From positions 1,088-31,291 of the forward strand of contig BRYA01000523.1 in the NCBI GenBank assembly GCA_030267965.1: a stretch of DNA of 30,204 bases, in the 5' to 3' direction. Under the pieces are notes generated by a model. The model saw nothing but the letters and a program-made list of their open reading frames with translations, was not told the DNA's origin and ran no database searches. Made by a program: the position numbers and the translations under genes. Positions 8,021 through 17,370 of the stretch are shown piece after piece. Every line of letters starts with the position of its first letter. The first letter of the stretch is position 1. Source of the stretch: Triparma columacea (Eukaryota; Sar; Bolidophyceae; Parmales; Triparmaceae).

Positions 8021-11000
8021 TCAAGCCCCTCCCTCGGCATCCCCCCCCCCCTCCACCTCCTTCTTAACGTCGTTTTTGACGTCTTCTTCCACCTCCACCT
8101 CCGCCTCCTCTCCCTTCTCTCCATCTACCTCCTTTTCCTCTATTTCTTTCTTCTCCTCCACCTCCACCTCCACCTCCGCCTCCGCCTCCTCTCCCTTCTC
8201 TCCATCTACCTCCGTTTCCTTCGTTTCTTTCTTCTCCTCCTTCTCAGGCTGAACCTTGTTATCGTCCCGCGGGTCAGAGACGCAAAAGTCACTGTGACTA
8301 GTTTCGTAATTCGTTTTCCGATTCCTAGACGGGCCAATGAAACAGCAAATAGGGAGAAAGAACCATAGCGAGAGGGTCAGACTGATGACGACGGTGGCAC
8401 ACATGAAGGTGCCGAAGCGCTTAAAGAAGACCATGGAGCACAAGAGCAGGAAGATGCTGGCCCCGAAACTCGTTATAGCCCCGCTCACGACACTAAGGCC
8501 CATCTCAGTAGCAGCATGCGCCGCCCTGTGCACATTATAGATCTCATCGGAATGAGAGTAGCTATGGCAAAGGTGCACGGTGTAGTCGACACTCAGACCG
8601 ATGACGACAATCAAACATACGCTGCCTAAGAAGTCGACAGTCCAATCCAGCAAGATCATCATCCATGCAACGGCAGCAACGACGCCAAGGACGGTGAGTA
8701 TCGCCAGGGAGGCAAGCCTCCAGTTCCTGGTGGCCCCCAATAAGATCATGGCAGCAAAGGCCAAACTAATCGCAACTCCCTGCTTCGTGCTTGTTACAAC
8801 GGCCTCCCCGGCAATCATGAAGTACCAGTAGAGGCAGAACTGAAGCCCCTTCACGCTCGGATTTGCAGTATTGTGTGTTGCAAGCAGGGCGTCGAAGTCC
8901 TCCATCCACTGCCTCATTTCAGCGAGGTTCAACAACGACGGCTTAAGCGGTAGGGTCGAATTGAAAGTGATGAAGGCAAAGACGTCCAACTCAGACTCAG
9001 TTCCAGCGTCCACGACATCCTGCAGGCCAGTAGTGTCAACCTCATATCCTTTGACGACGACGCCGCTCTTCATTCCAGCCCCAGTGAACCTCTCGCCGAA
9101 CTTGAGTCGTTGATAGTTCATGAACTCAGGGGAGACGATCTTACTCGCGTGAGTCCCATCAGCCCAACTCAGTGACGGGTTTTGACCGGCTAGGAACTCC
9201 TTGAAGTCGTCGACGAAACAATAAACCTGGCTGTCGTAGACCATGGTGCTGTTAGGACTTGCGATGCTCGTGCAAAGGTTTGCAATGGCAACCTGGCTCT
9301 CATGCTTGGTGAGGTCGAAGTCATTATCGTAGTAAGCAAAGTTGGAGACAGCGTCGCTCTGCGGATCAAGGCCGTCCCTGTTCACAGGTTTATCGCCGTC
9401 AATGCCAAAGAAGACGTTAACCGGAACCTTTGGAATGCCCGTGGACTGGGAAAACCCGGTTACCACGACGTCCCTGAACTTTGTGAACATGTGATCCTCG
9501 TCAAAATTCTCGGGTAAGTCGCCGGTTACCTTCAAGTCTCCGGCCTTGGAGAACCAGACAAATATCATGACGAGGAAGAACAGAGAGAGGAACCCCCCGT
9601 ATCTCTGGTCTGCGGAAGGAGGAGCGGGGGAGGGGGATGAGCAACGTGAGTTAGAATGAAATTTGCGCCAAGAGCGAAGTGAAAGTGACGATACGTGTAC
9701 AATGCATAATTTCTCGCGTTCTAGCTCACCTCCGATGGTGTCCAAATAAGAGCTGTTGAAATAGTACTCGATATTCCCCATCTTGGAAGGCTCAGTCTCC
9801 CACGGACTCCTCATCTTCGCTGCCTCCTCCGCCGCCTTTATCTCCTCCGGGGTAGGCGGGGGAGGAGTTGGCACGCATAAGTTCTCGTAAGTGAGCCAGC
9901 CAAGGTACCTTTCAGCGATGAGAACGGAAGCGGGGAACCAAGTGATGACAAGGAAGAAGTCGCAAAAGACCATGAAGCCCATCGTTAGCCCAAAGGCTGC
10001 AACGGCCGGGACGGGACTTACAGCTGTCGCGAAAAATGCGACTCCGGATGTGCAAGAGGTCACCAACATGGCAGAAGAAGCTCTCTTGTAGCTGTAAACG
10101 AACTGGTTCTCAGGAGTCTCGTCCTTGAAATTTGCCTTGCCTTGGTCGTAGGCGTCCATAAAGACGAAGATGTCGTCAGCCCCAATGCCCATTATAATGA
10201 AGAGCCCCATGAATTGGAGGAAGCTAACGTACTCGCTACCGAACAACGCAAAGAGGCCGAAGCTCATTGGAACGGAGATTACAATCTCAAAGAAACCCAT
10301 GAAAGAAATGAAACCGGAACGCAACTGTGAGATCAAGTAGATGAGCACAAAGAGCATGCTGCCGATTGCGAACATCATGTCCATCATGAGGTAGGAGAGG
10401 ACCGTCCCGTAAGCTACGCCGCCAACCGGGTTGAGACCCCCGAAGTATAATGTCATGCCGAGCTTCTCAGCCTCTTTGGCTTTCTCCTTGAGGTGAGGGG
10501 CAAGGGTGGTAGAGAAGAAAGACTCCCCAAGCTTCCTGTGCTGCTCGGCGGTATCGACCGAGACAGCGTCATAGCCCGGGAGAGGCCCCCCGAACGGAAG
10601 TTTGGACTTGAGGTATTTGGTGTTGGTGATGTTACGCCCGGAGCATTGAAGGTCTGCGCCGGCCAAAGCAATCGCAATGCTACTCTTCGTGGTGGGACTG
10701 CTGCACCACACTGACGAAACTATTGCCTCGTATTCTGCCTCCTCCCTGACCTCGCCCTCGCCGTCAAGCAGGGTGGAAGTGAGAGATGTGAAGCCCGCAC
10801 AAGTGTCGCCAGTGAGGAGCTGGCACCAATCTTCGAACCCGTCCACACTCAGCACACTGTCCTCGATACTCTTTATCTTGGCAACCCTCTTCTTCGTCAG
10901 CAGGGTGGAGTCATCGTTGGACTCAAACACAAAGTACAAGGTGTCCAAGGTCGTAGTCATAGGTGTGGTCGTATTACTAGACCCACCGGGGCTCGCCATC

Positions 11001-11358
11001 ATGTCAGCCCAGCCATTGAAGCCTGTTTCATATCCAAACTGCCTCTGGGTCACAAGGCTCGAAGAGTCGTACCTGCGAAACAAGGGAAGAGAGGGTTTGT
11101 GGACGCGAACGAGGGACAACAGTTAGGCGTTGGTGGTTGGTTGGCGTTGGTGGCAGGTAAACCCAAGCTGGTTATATTTCGGCAGGAACACTTGGACGGG
11201 TTAATCTTTTCTCACCATACTGTCGGAGCTAAGGTCACATTCAGCCCCCCTCCAGCCGGCGCAACACATAGCAATATAACTACAAAAGCACCAAGGAGGA
11301 CGACACCAGGGCGGTTGAAAATAAATTTTGCAACAGCTTCCACGCGAGAGCCTGACAT
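8021..11358 (-). CDS. Patched/Dispatched-like RND membrane protein with sterol-sensing domain
   Basis: Exons (minus) 11216-11358, 9730-11072 and 8021-9609 give 1024 residues. The first exon starts at ATG 11358 and encodes TM1 (PGVVLLGAFVVILLCV); its donor TATG|GTGAGA joins in phase to TTCGCAG|GTACGAC. A first luminal domain follows. The sterol-sensing domain with five TMs spans about 266-440 and holds GIGADDIFVF (near 349). Next come a TM near 497-516, a second luminal domain, and a C-terminal TM bundle (about 755-925) with GLSVDYTVH. Paired Asp motifs in TM4 and TM10 are the proton- or ion-coupling signature of RND permeases and fit Dispatched better than Niemann-Pick C1. The likely role is export or movement of sterols or lipidated cargo, which is inferred. 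The last about 80 residues are a Lys/Glu-rich tail with an internal duplication. The second intron (9610-9729) is 120 bp, in frame and stop-free. Confidence 0.9.
8095..8225. repeat. internal duplication in the Lys/Glu-rich tail of the Patched-like gene
   Basis: The block CTCCTCTCCCTTCTCTCCAT followed by CTACCTCC occurs twice about 80 bp apart on the plus strand. On the coding strand it makes EVDGEKGEEAE twice. The surrounding CTC/CTT/ACC triplet repeats encode alternating Glu, Val and Lys. This is a low-complexity, slippage-prone coding repeat. An 11-base C run at about 8041-8051 falls in the last codons and could hide a sequencing frameshift. Confidence 0.7.
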
Positions 11359-11976
11359 CGTAAGACGGCGAGACGGTCAAACAAAACTAAGGCAGATCTT
11401 TGCGGGAAGCGACTTGCGAACACAAGAGAAGAAGCCAGTGATCTTGGATTCTCGAGAAGAGAAGAGAGAAGAGAAAGGGGGAAAAGGAGAGTTGAGGAAA
11501 GAGAAATGTTGCCATTTCCAGAGGAATTACCATTCATTAGGAATAACGAAATCTGGCGAAGGCCTTTTGCAAATTAAACGCGGTGCGGTTTATTGTCATT
11601 CCAAGCGCGTCGAAGGTGTACGAGACACGCTTCTCAGCAGGGTGGGTGGGTGGCATTAAAAAATTCTTCCTCTACGCGACGCTACTCCTGTTATGGGGCC
11701 GTAGGCCCAAGGTGAGCGTTCGAACTTACTTTTAAACTGTGTTTAAGCAGGGAGGATTAAATTTTGGTCTCTTCGAGCAGATGGCGTAACTCCTTTCTTC
11801 TCTCCAAATTCCTATCAGAAATAGGAAAATAAAAAAGTTTTAAGGAAAGGAAAGGTCTCTAGTTTACGATTCGGCACCTAGCCTTCCACGATAACGTCGC
11901 ATATTGCCAGTTAGCCCCATCCTGGTTGGCGGCCCTTCTCCTGCTTTCCATGGCCGCTTCGAGCGTTGTTTCAAAG
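11359..11976. other. intergenic spacer upstream of the Patched-like gene
   Basis: This 618-bp spacer lies between two minus-strand genes and should hold the promoter of the Patched-like gene. A purine-rich block occupies about 11420-11520. Two small hairpins are visible: GGGCC-GTA-GGCCC near 11696-11708 and CCTAT-CAGAA-ATAGG at 11811-11825. No coding region is supported. Confidence 0.5.
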
Positions 11977-12720
11977 CTATTTTCGAACATAGGGAGCCTT
12001 GCCCCTTTGACTCGGTGGGGCAGGCACACACGAGAGTTTCTTGCGAATGCACCTTTCACAGGGTAACTTCTTGTCGCACTTGACCTTTACTTTCCTACAA
12101 TTCATGCACGTTCTTCCCGTTGAGCACTGCGAACTTCCTCTCGTTGGAGAAGGCAAAAGAGGAGGCCCCCGGAAGGTCGAGGTGATTAAACCATCTGAAA
12201 AGTCAGGGAAGAAACCTCTTGGACTGCACATATCTGCGAGGTTGGCTTGCATATGCGAATCACTTAATAACTCTACGAGCTCGCCGCTGCGAGAAGGGGA
12301 ATCAGTCAACCAATCAAGATCAAACTGATCAAACTCTGCAACGTCCGTGAGTTGATTGGATGGTCTCTCATTTTCCCCTGTATTATCCTCTTGAGAAGAA
12401 GCAGTAACATATAACGAGGACACACTGTCCATCGTTCCGAATTTGGGCACGGCATTCGGAGCCTTCCCCTTTGGCCTGCCCCTCCGACTCGGTGGGGCAG
12501 GCACACACGAGAGTTTCTTGCGAATGCACCTTTCACAGGGTAACTTCTTGTCGCACTTGACCTTTACTTTCCTACAATTCATGCACGTTCTTCCCGTTGA
12601 GCACTGCGAACTTCCTCTCGTGGCGTTGGCGACGGCGGTCGAGGTTGAGGCTGCTTCAGGGTTAAGGGTTTCAGACATGGCGGCCGAAAATGGGGGGTTG
12701 GTGCTTATCACCCCGGTCAT
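11977..12720 (-). CDS. Zn(II)2Cys6-type protein with two identical zinc clusters
   Basis: A 247-residue reading frame if started at ATG 12720; a second ATG at 12678 has a better context (GCCGCCATG) and would give 233 residues. Residues 46-72 are a canonical C-x2-C-x6-C-x5-C-x2-C-x6-C binuclear zinc cluster (CMNCRKVKVKC then CERC then C). An AT-hook-like RGRPKGK follows. A central acidic stretch (DQFDLDWLTD) could be an activation region. The same zinc cluster recurs at 205-231, right at the C-terminus, with every residue identical, but the second copy lacks the RGRPK segment. Zn2Cys6 proteins are DNA-binding regulators, best known in fungi. One cluster per protein, near the N-terminus, is the usual arrangement. 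No exon join is needed. Confidence 0.75.
   Translation of the reverse strand: MTGVISTNPPFSAAMSETLNPEAASTSTAVANATRGSSQCSTGRTCMNCRKVKVKCDKKLPCERCIRKKLSCVPAPPSRRGRPKGKAPNAVPKFGTMDSVSSLYVTASSQEDNTGENERPSNQLTDVAEFDQFDLDWLTDSPSRSGELVELLSDSHMQANLADMCSPRGFFPDFSDGLITSTFRGPPLLPSPTRGSSQCSTGRTCMNCRKVKVKCDKKLPCERCIRKKLSCVPAPPSQRGKAPYVRK
12009..12144. repeat. 136-bp exact repeat, C-terminal zinc-cluster copy
   Basis: Identical base for base to 12486-12621, in the same orientation, 477 bp apart. It covers the whole zinc-cluster coding block. Homology continues beyond the left edge with a small deletion (the sequence GGAGCCTT...GCCCCT is present in both). Zero synonymous differences point to a very recent duplication or gene conversion. 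Confidence 0.95.
12486..12621. repeat. 136-bp exact repeat, N-terminal zinc-cluster copy
   Basis: Partner of 12009-12144. This copy carries the N-terminal zinc cluster and is followed on the coding strand by the RGRPKGK segment, so it is probably the parental copy. Confidence 0.95.
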
Positions 12721-13033
12721 AGAGGACGCACTGTCGGTTCGGTTGAAGGCTCTGGAGGGGGCGCTGGAGTGGGGGGCTTTGCTGCGTGGATGATGTGGGT
12801 TGTGGATAGAGCAGGTGTTAGCAAGATGGGGGTGCACGGGATGGGGGTGGTTACGGCTTCAGAGAGGGCCTCAGGATGGTTGTTTGGCAGCCATTTAGCG
12901 GTTGCTGGCGTGATATCATTGCGCGTGTCTCCGAAATGCACGTCGCATATCATATTCCTAAAGTGCTTGTGTGTAATCTCTTCATCGGCCCTCCTCTCCA
13001 ACTTTCGCTCCACTTGTCTACCCTCCCCCACAC
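12721..13033. other. spacer between the repeat-rich gene and the zinc-cluster gene
   Basis: This 313-bp stretch lies between the stop at 13034 and the likely start at 12720, both on minus. The zinc-cluster frame stays open back to 12837 but only reaches a GTG there, so an upstream exon or leader is possible. No other gene seen. Confidence 0.4.
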
Positions 13034-14239
13034 TCACAGCTTCCTTTTCAGGGTTCCTGACGTTACTCCTCCTCCTCCAAAGGCTGATCCTCCGTCACGC
13101 TGCTGGTTGCCGCCGTAGCTGTTCCCTCCTCCTCCTCCATAGGCTGCTCCTCCGTCACGCTGGTCGGCAAACGTCGTCGTGGAGGACGTCGTCCTGGAGG
13201 ATGTCGCGAAGGTGTTGGCGATTTCATTGTCGAACAAATCACCATTTTCCCCAAAAGACATTGAGTCGTCATTGGAGTTGCCTCCTCCAAAGGCTGATCC
13301 TCCGTCACGCTGCTGGTTGCCGCCGTAACCTCCCGACAGCTCCAAACCTTTAAACATCTCAAAGAACAGCTTCACATCTTTCCTTAGCGCAGCGGATCTT
13401 CTCAATTGAGATGCTGTCGTTCGTGTCAGTGGGGGGGGCGATTGGTCGTAGACTTCCAAGTTCGTTTCCGCCTCCAAGTCTGCGTCAAAAAGGTTGGAGA
13501 TTTCCATCGGGTCGCTCATGTCAGAGTTAGAGTTGATGTTGTTCGTTTCCGCCTCCAAGTCTGCGTCAAAAAGGTTGGAGATTTCCATCGGGTCGCTCAT
13601 GTCAGAGTTAGAGTTGATGTTGTTCGGATCCGTCGCAAAGTATGAGGTCATCTCTTCGATCACCCGATTGAAGTCTTCATCCTCCTTGAAGTCTTCATCC
13701 TCCTTGGGGTCTTCCTCCTCGGGGTCGTCGCCTCCTTCACTGGGGTTGCTTTCCTCTGTCAAAACCTCGTCGTTGGTAGAGTCGAGGGTTTCGAGGATGT
13801 CCTTCAAGTTACTCTGTAGTTCATCTTCTCTAACGTTAACCACACAATCATACATGGGTACGATGAGGGACTCACGGAGTGCATACGATGCTTTAATGAT
13901 GGAGCAACGGGTGCTCGAGCTTGCGATCCTAGCCCCGTGCTCGAGAAAACAGGCGTTTACACGCCTCCCTTCCTCGTCCGCGTCGAACCCCTTGGGAATT
14001 AAATTGAACGTTACCCTGCCATATTCACCAGTGTACTTTCGGGTCGACAGGAGTGTCGATGTGGAGAAACTCAAAGACTCGCCTGATTGCATGGCGAGTG
14101 CGCACACCACCTTGCCAAATGTCCCGCTTGACATGATTGTTTGAATGGGTTCCTGGTGATGGTGGTTTGGATGGGGGGGGGGGGGGGGGGGGGGGGGGGG
14201 GGNNNNNNNNNNNNNNNNNNNNNNNNNNNNNNNNNNNNN

Positions 14240-14273
<34 letters not shown>

Positions 14274-15702
14274 CACGACATCAATCGTTCTCACCTCCTT
14301 GCCTTCGTTGTTCAGGTCTCGTAGGTCATCTTGGCGACGTTTCAGCTCAAACCTCTTGGCAAACAAGAGCTCTCGTTTGGTCTCAAAGGGGCTGGTGGCA
14401 GGGATGGAGACGTTGGCGTGACTGACACCATCCTGGGGGAGCGAAGGGGGGGGAGAATGGGTGGGGTTGGGTTGAGAAACGAAAGTCAAACACCATCTCT
14501 TAGGCACCCCGTACGACATCAATCGTTCTCACCTCCTCGCCAGCGACAATATCTTTCATCTGTGCCTTAATCCCTTTCATCTCTGACTTAGTCTCGGAGA
14601 TGATCTCGGCGAGGCTCTTAATATCCCCGAGGAGTGCCTTGCGTGTCTTCCTGCGTATATCCTTGAGGAGTGCCTCGCGTGTCTTCTTGCGTGGATTTCC
14701 TTGATCGAGTTGCTCTTGATCTCCTTCCTTTGGAAGGAGGGGGGGGGGGGGGGGACGGATGACGCCATCTTGGCCAATTGTCATGACCAAACCTGCGTGA
14801 CAGGGATTCGAGATGCGGTGCGGCGGAGCTTGGTGTGAGAGACGTTCAGGGGGATGTTCCGATGAAGTCATGCACCTTGAAGTCGTGCACCCCCACCCAC
14901 ACTCCCACCCCCCTTCCTTGACGCCAAAACAAACATCTCACCTTCTTCGAAACTTATGTTTGCCTTGGGGGTGGCCCTGACGAGGCTGATGGCCTCGAGG
15001 AAAGTGAGGATGATGTCGCATATGATGAGGCGTACCCAAACAGTGTTCCCTTTCTTGCACTTCTTTCTCTTGCACCAGTTTGTGAAGTGTGACCTGCAAT
15101 CTGGTACTCCACCGTTGAGAAATTGAAGATGGGGGTTGAGCTCTTCTACGCTTAACAACTTGAACATGTCGTTCGTCGTTTGGAAGAAGCCGTTTGCCAA
15201 CTGGCGGGGGTTGCAAAAGTCGTCGAATTGAACAGTTCCACGTGTCAATTCCCACATGAAAAATTTCTGATGTACACACCTCGATGAAGTCCACTGGTTC
15301 CTCTTTACCACCTCCATCTCGCTTAACTTGGGGTGGATCTTTGTACTGGTGTTTGGATCGTCCGCGATGGCGGTTATGTATCGTTCGCGTTGATTGGGGT
15401 CTCCACAAATTCCATCAAACATTTTCAATTGCGACGGGACAAGTTGATAGTTTGAGAGAGCACTTTGCACAAACGATCCTGAATACATTGCCAGATCGCC
15501 TTGAATGCGTTGAGCGCGATGACGCCCGAGAAAATGCTCGTGTTTGGCATCTTTCCACCTCTGATGCATGACCTCCTTGTTCAAACACCTTTGGTCGTTT
15601 GTTCCCAGCAAGCAAAAATCAATTTTGAGATTGGGACCCCACCAAATCCCACACAAATCGAAGGCCAACCTCGACAGTGACACGAGGATTGGCAAGAATC
15701 AT
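13034..15702 (-). CDS. multi-exon unknown protein with tandem repeats, crossing an assembly gap
   Basis: Best reading on minus: a tentative first exon 15643-15702, then 14942-15575, 14533-14792, 14295-14432 and 13034-14152. From 15575 downstream all donors are GTGAG and the phases agree (about 736 aa in total). The second exon encodes a globular, Cys/Trp-containing region with no family I recognise. The third and fourth encode short charged helices, each opening QDGV or DGV and each ending at a near-identical donor. The last exon gives an unknown globular part, an acidic stretch, a 27-residue tandem duplication (NNINSNSDMSDPMEISNLFD...), and a Gly-rich tail with repeated GGNQQRDGGSAFGGG. The intron before the last exon contains the N gap, so an extra exon could be missing. 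The 5' end is uncertain. Function unknown; no membrane segment is evident. Confidence 0.5.
13071..13117. repeat. 47-bp exact repeat (Gly-rich tail), copy 1
   Basis: Identical to 13281-13327 (direct, 210 bp apart). It encodes YGGNQQRDGGSAFGGG on minus. A third, diverged partial copy lies at about 13129-13161. Confidence 0.9.
13281..13327. repeat. 47-bp exact repeat (Gly-rich tail), copy 2
   Basis: Partner of 13071-13117. Both copies are in the same reading frame of the minus-strand gene. Confidence 0.9.
13460..13621. repeat. 81-bp exact tandem duplication in coding sequence
   Basis: Two head-to-tail copies, 13460-13540 and 13541-13621, are identical and are followed by five bases of a third. 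On minus they encode a 27-residue unit twice, acidic and rich in Asn, Ser and Asp. An adjacent 18-bp unit (TTGAAGTCTTCATCCTCC) is also repeated at about 13671-13706. Length divisible by three keeps the frame. Confidence 0.95.
14173..14272. other. assembly gap: poly-G, 37 N, poly-C
   Basis: About 30 G (14173-14202), 37 N (14203-14239) and 33 C (14240-14272). A G run facing a C run across Ns is an assembly join in homopolymer sequence, not a real structure of known length. It falls inside an intron of the minus-strand gene, so the gap may hide sequence. Confidence 0.95.
14275..14299. repeat. 25-bp duplicated 5' splice-site region, copy 1
   Basis: Identical to 14513-14537 (direct, 238 bp apart). 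On minus it reads across an exon end and donor, GGAG|GTGAGAACGATTG, so two successive exons end in the same sequence. Confidence 0.9.
14513..14537. repeat. 25-bp duplicated 5' splice-site region, copy 2
   Basis: Partner of 14275-14299. The following base and intron sequence diverge, but the matching exons also start alike on the protein level (QDGV and DGV), suggesting an exon plus intron-edge duplication. Confidence 0.85.
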
Positions 15703-17370
15703 GGTGAAATCAACGTTGAAAAGATCCACATCTTTTCGATGTTCACATTTCAGTTGAAAAAGAGACAATCACACATATCGACAATCGAAAGGAAATGGGA
15801 ATGTCCACCCTTGTAGCTTCCACAGGCTCCACTGAACAATTTTCTTTTGGCTCGTTTCTTAAGGACCATCCACCATGTCCTCTCACGCCCTCTCACGCCA
15901 AAAGAGAGTTTGTGTTCATCATCTAAAGAGCTCATCATCAAAAGAGTTCGATTCCAAAGGACTCCCCCACCAAGTCAAAGCTGTCTTAGACGATGAGCCT
16001 CACGGCAGTCGTCGATCCATCAGTAGGCGAGCCGCAAAGGCAACCTACATTGAGGATGGAGAGATAGTTAGACGTGTGTGGTGGGAGTCTGGAGGGGGAG
16101 GACCCTCGAGATGATGGTGGAAGAGGGTTGAGGGCTGAGGAGACCAAGGAGCGATGATTCCACGTCTGAAGATACGACTCCTTCCACGCTCTCAGACCGA
16201 AGATGATGAGGAGAAGATCGACGACGATCGAGGAGGAGGAGGTGGTGGAGGAGGCTGCCTTGACTGGGGCCATGACATTGAGGATGACGATGTTGTCGAC
16301 GCCTCTGCAAACTCGCAGGCTGACGATGATGAGTAGATAGTCGACGTCAATCGAGGAGGAGGAGGTGGCGGAGGAGGCTGCCTTGACTGGGGCCATGGCA
16401 TCGAGGTCAATGAGGAAGGATGTGCCATTCTGGAGGAGGAGCCAAGATCGCGTCGACGCCTCATGTCGGCCAGGGTCAAGCTGACGAGGGTTGCGATTGA
16501 GGTTGAGGCGGGAAAGAACGACATTGATGCCGACGTTTTGGTTGCGGTTCATTCTGAAGTGTCACTGCAGGGGAGGGGGGTTTGGGGGGGATGAGATGAG
16601 GTCGTGGAAGTTCGTGGGGGAGGGGGGGGGAGTCTGAGGGGGGTTGGGACGTCGGCTTTTAAGGGGGGTGGAGTGGGGGGGCGGGGGGGGAAGGCTTTTG
16701 CAACGACACGGGCTCTGCGTCATTTTTTTTTCATTGCCTTCCCATGTCACATCTCCCGTTCTCACCTCAGGTGTTTTTTTTTCGTCGTCGGTCGTGCTCC
16801 TTTGGTCTTTGATCCGTCAGCGCCCCCCAAAGGACCCACTCTGTCTGATTTCCTTGTGACACACGGTGGAAACTTGGAAACCTTTTTCTTGAGCGCATTA
16901 TTTTTACATTTTCGCCACCCCACTTGTTGTCAAGCGTGCGTTTCTGCGGGCTGCTTTGTCCTTTTTTCGTTGGTGCGGCCCAAGAGGCTCAAACTCCAAA
17001 GTCTGTTGAGTCGTCGTGGGGAACTTTTTCATCCAAATTAACCTCGTGGTGAACAACAGGGTTGGCTTGGCGAGTTCATTACATTCTTCTTCGCACAGCT
17101 ACGGTTTTTTTCTTATCACTACACACCTTAACGTTTTTGGATCGCCTGTGTGACTGTGAGAGCTTTAAAGCAGGCAGGAGCATTTCGAGAACTCCTTGCA
17201 ACAGGGACTTGAGACACTGAAGCGGAGTGCATAAGGACGATTGAAGGTGAGGATTGTATAGAAGGCAAGGGCGGAGGAGCGATTGTTGAAGAGGGAGGAT
17301 ACGAAAGGGAAGGGAGGGAGGAAGGACACAACAGCCGAGCCCAACTTCCTCGGGGGATGTCGACTCCTGA
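15703..17370. other. low-complexity spacer, no supported gene
   Basis: Several long frames on both strands are open here. They include an ATG at 15875 (+) in good context (CCACCATG) giving 79 residues, and an ATG at 16552 (-) giving 188 residues with a 41-residue repeat. I cannot choose a coding strand. GGA/GGT triplets dominate 16220-16380. G runs dominate 16570-16700, and two T9-like runs occur near 16726-16783. The part from 17041 to 17356 looks like a leader before an ATG at 17357. Confidence 0.4.
16191..16414. repeat. 123-bp tandem repeat, two copies
   Basis: The block TCGAGGAGGAGGAGGTGG followed by GGAGGAGGCTGCCTTGACTG begins at 16228 and again at 16351. Copies differ at a few positions. 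The 123-bp unit is 41 codons, so it is frame-preserving on either strand: the minus frame gives a Pro-rich WPQSRQPPPPPPPPR unit, and another minus frame gives MAPVKAASS. Confidence 0.85.

Noticed and set aside
8021..11119. Patched-like gene as one uninterrupted 1032-codon frame
   Set aside because: It reads through a clean 120-bp intron and starts inside another; the three-exon model adds TM1.
12721..12837. Extension of the zinc-cluster protein to 12837
   Set aside because: The upstream codon is GTG, not a likely eukaryotic start; ATG 12720 or 12678 is preferred.
14137..14425. Open frames running through the Ns
   Set aside because: They depend on translating the gap and homopolymer runs.
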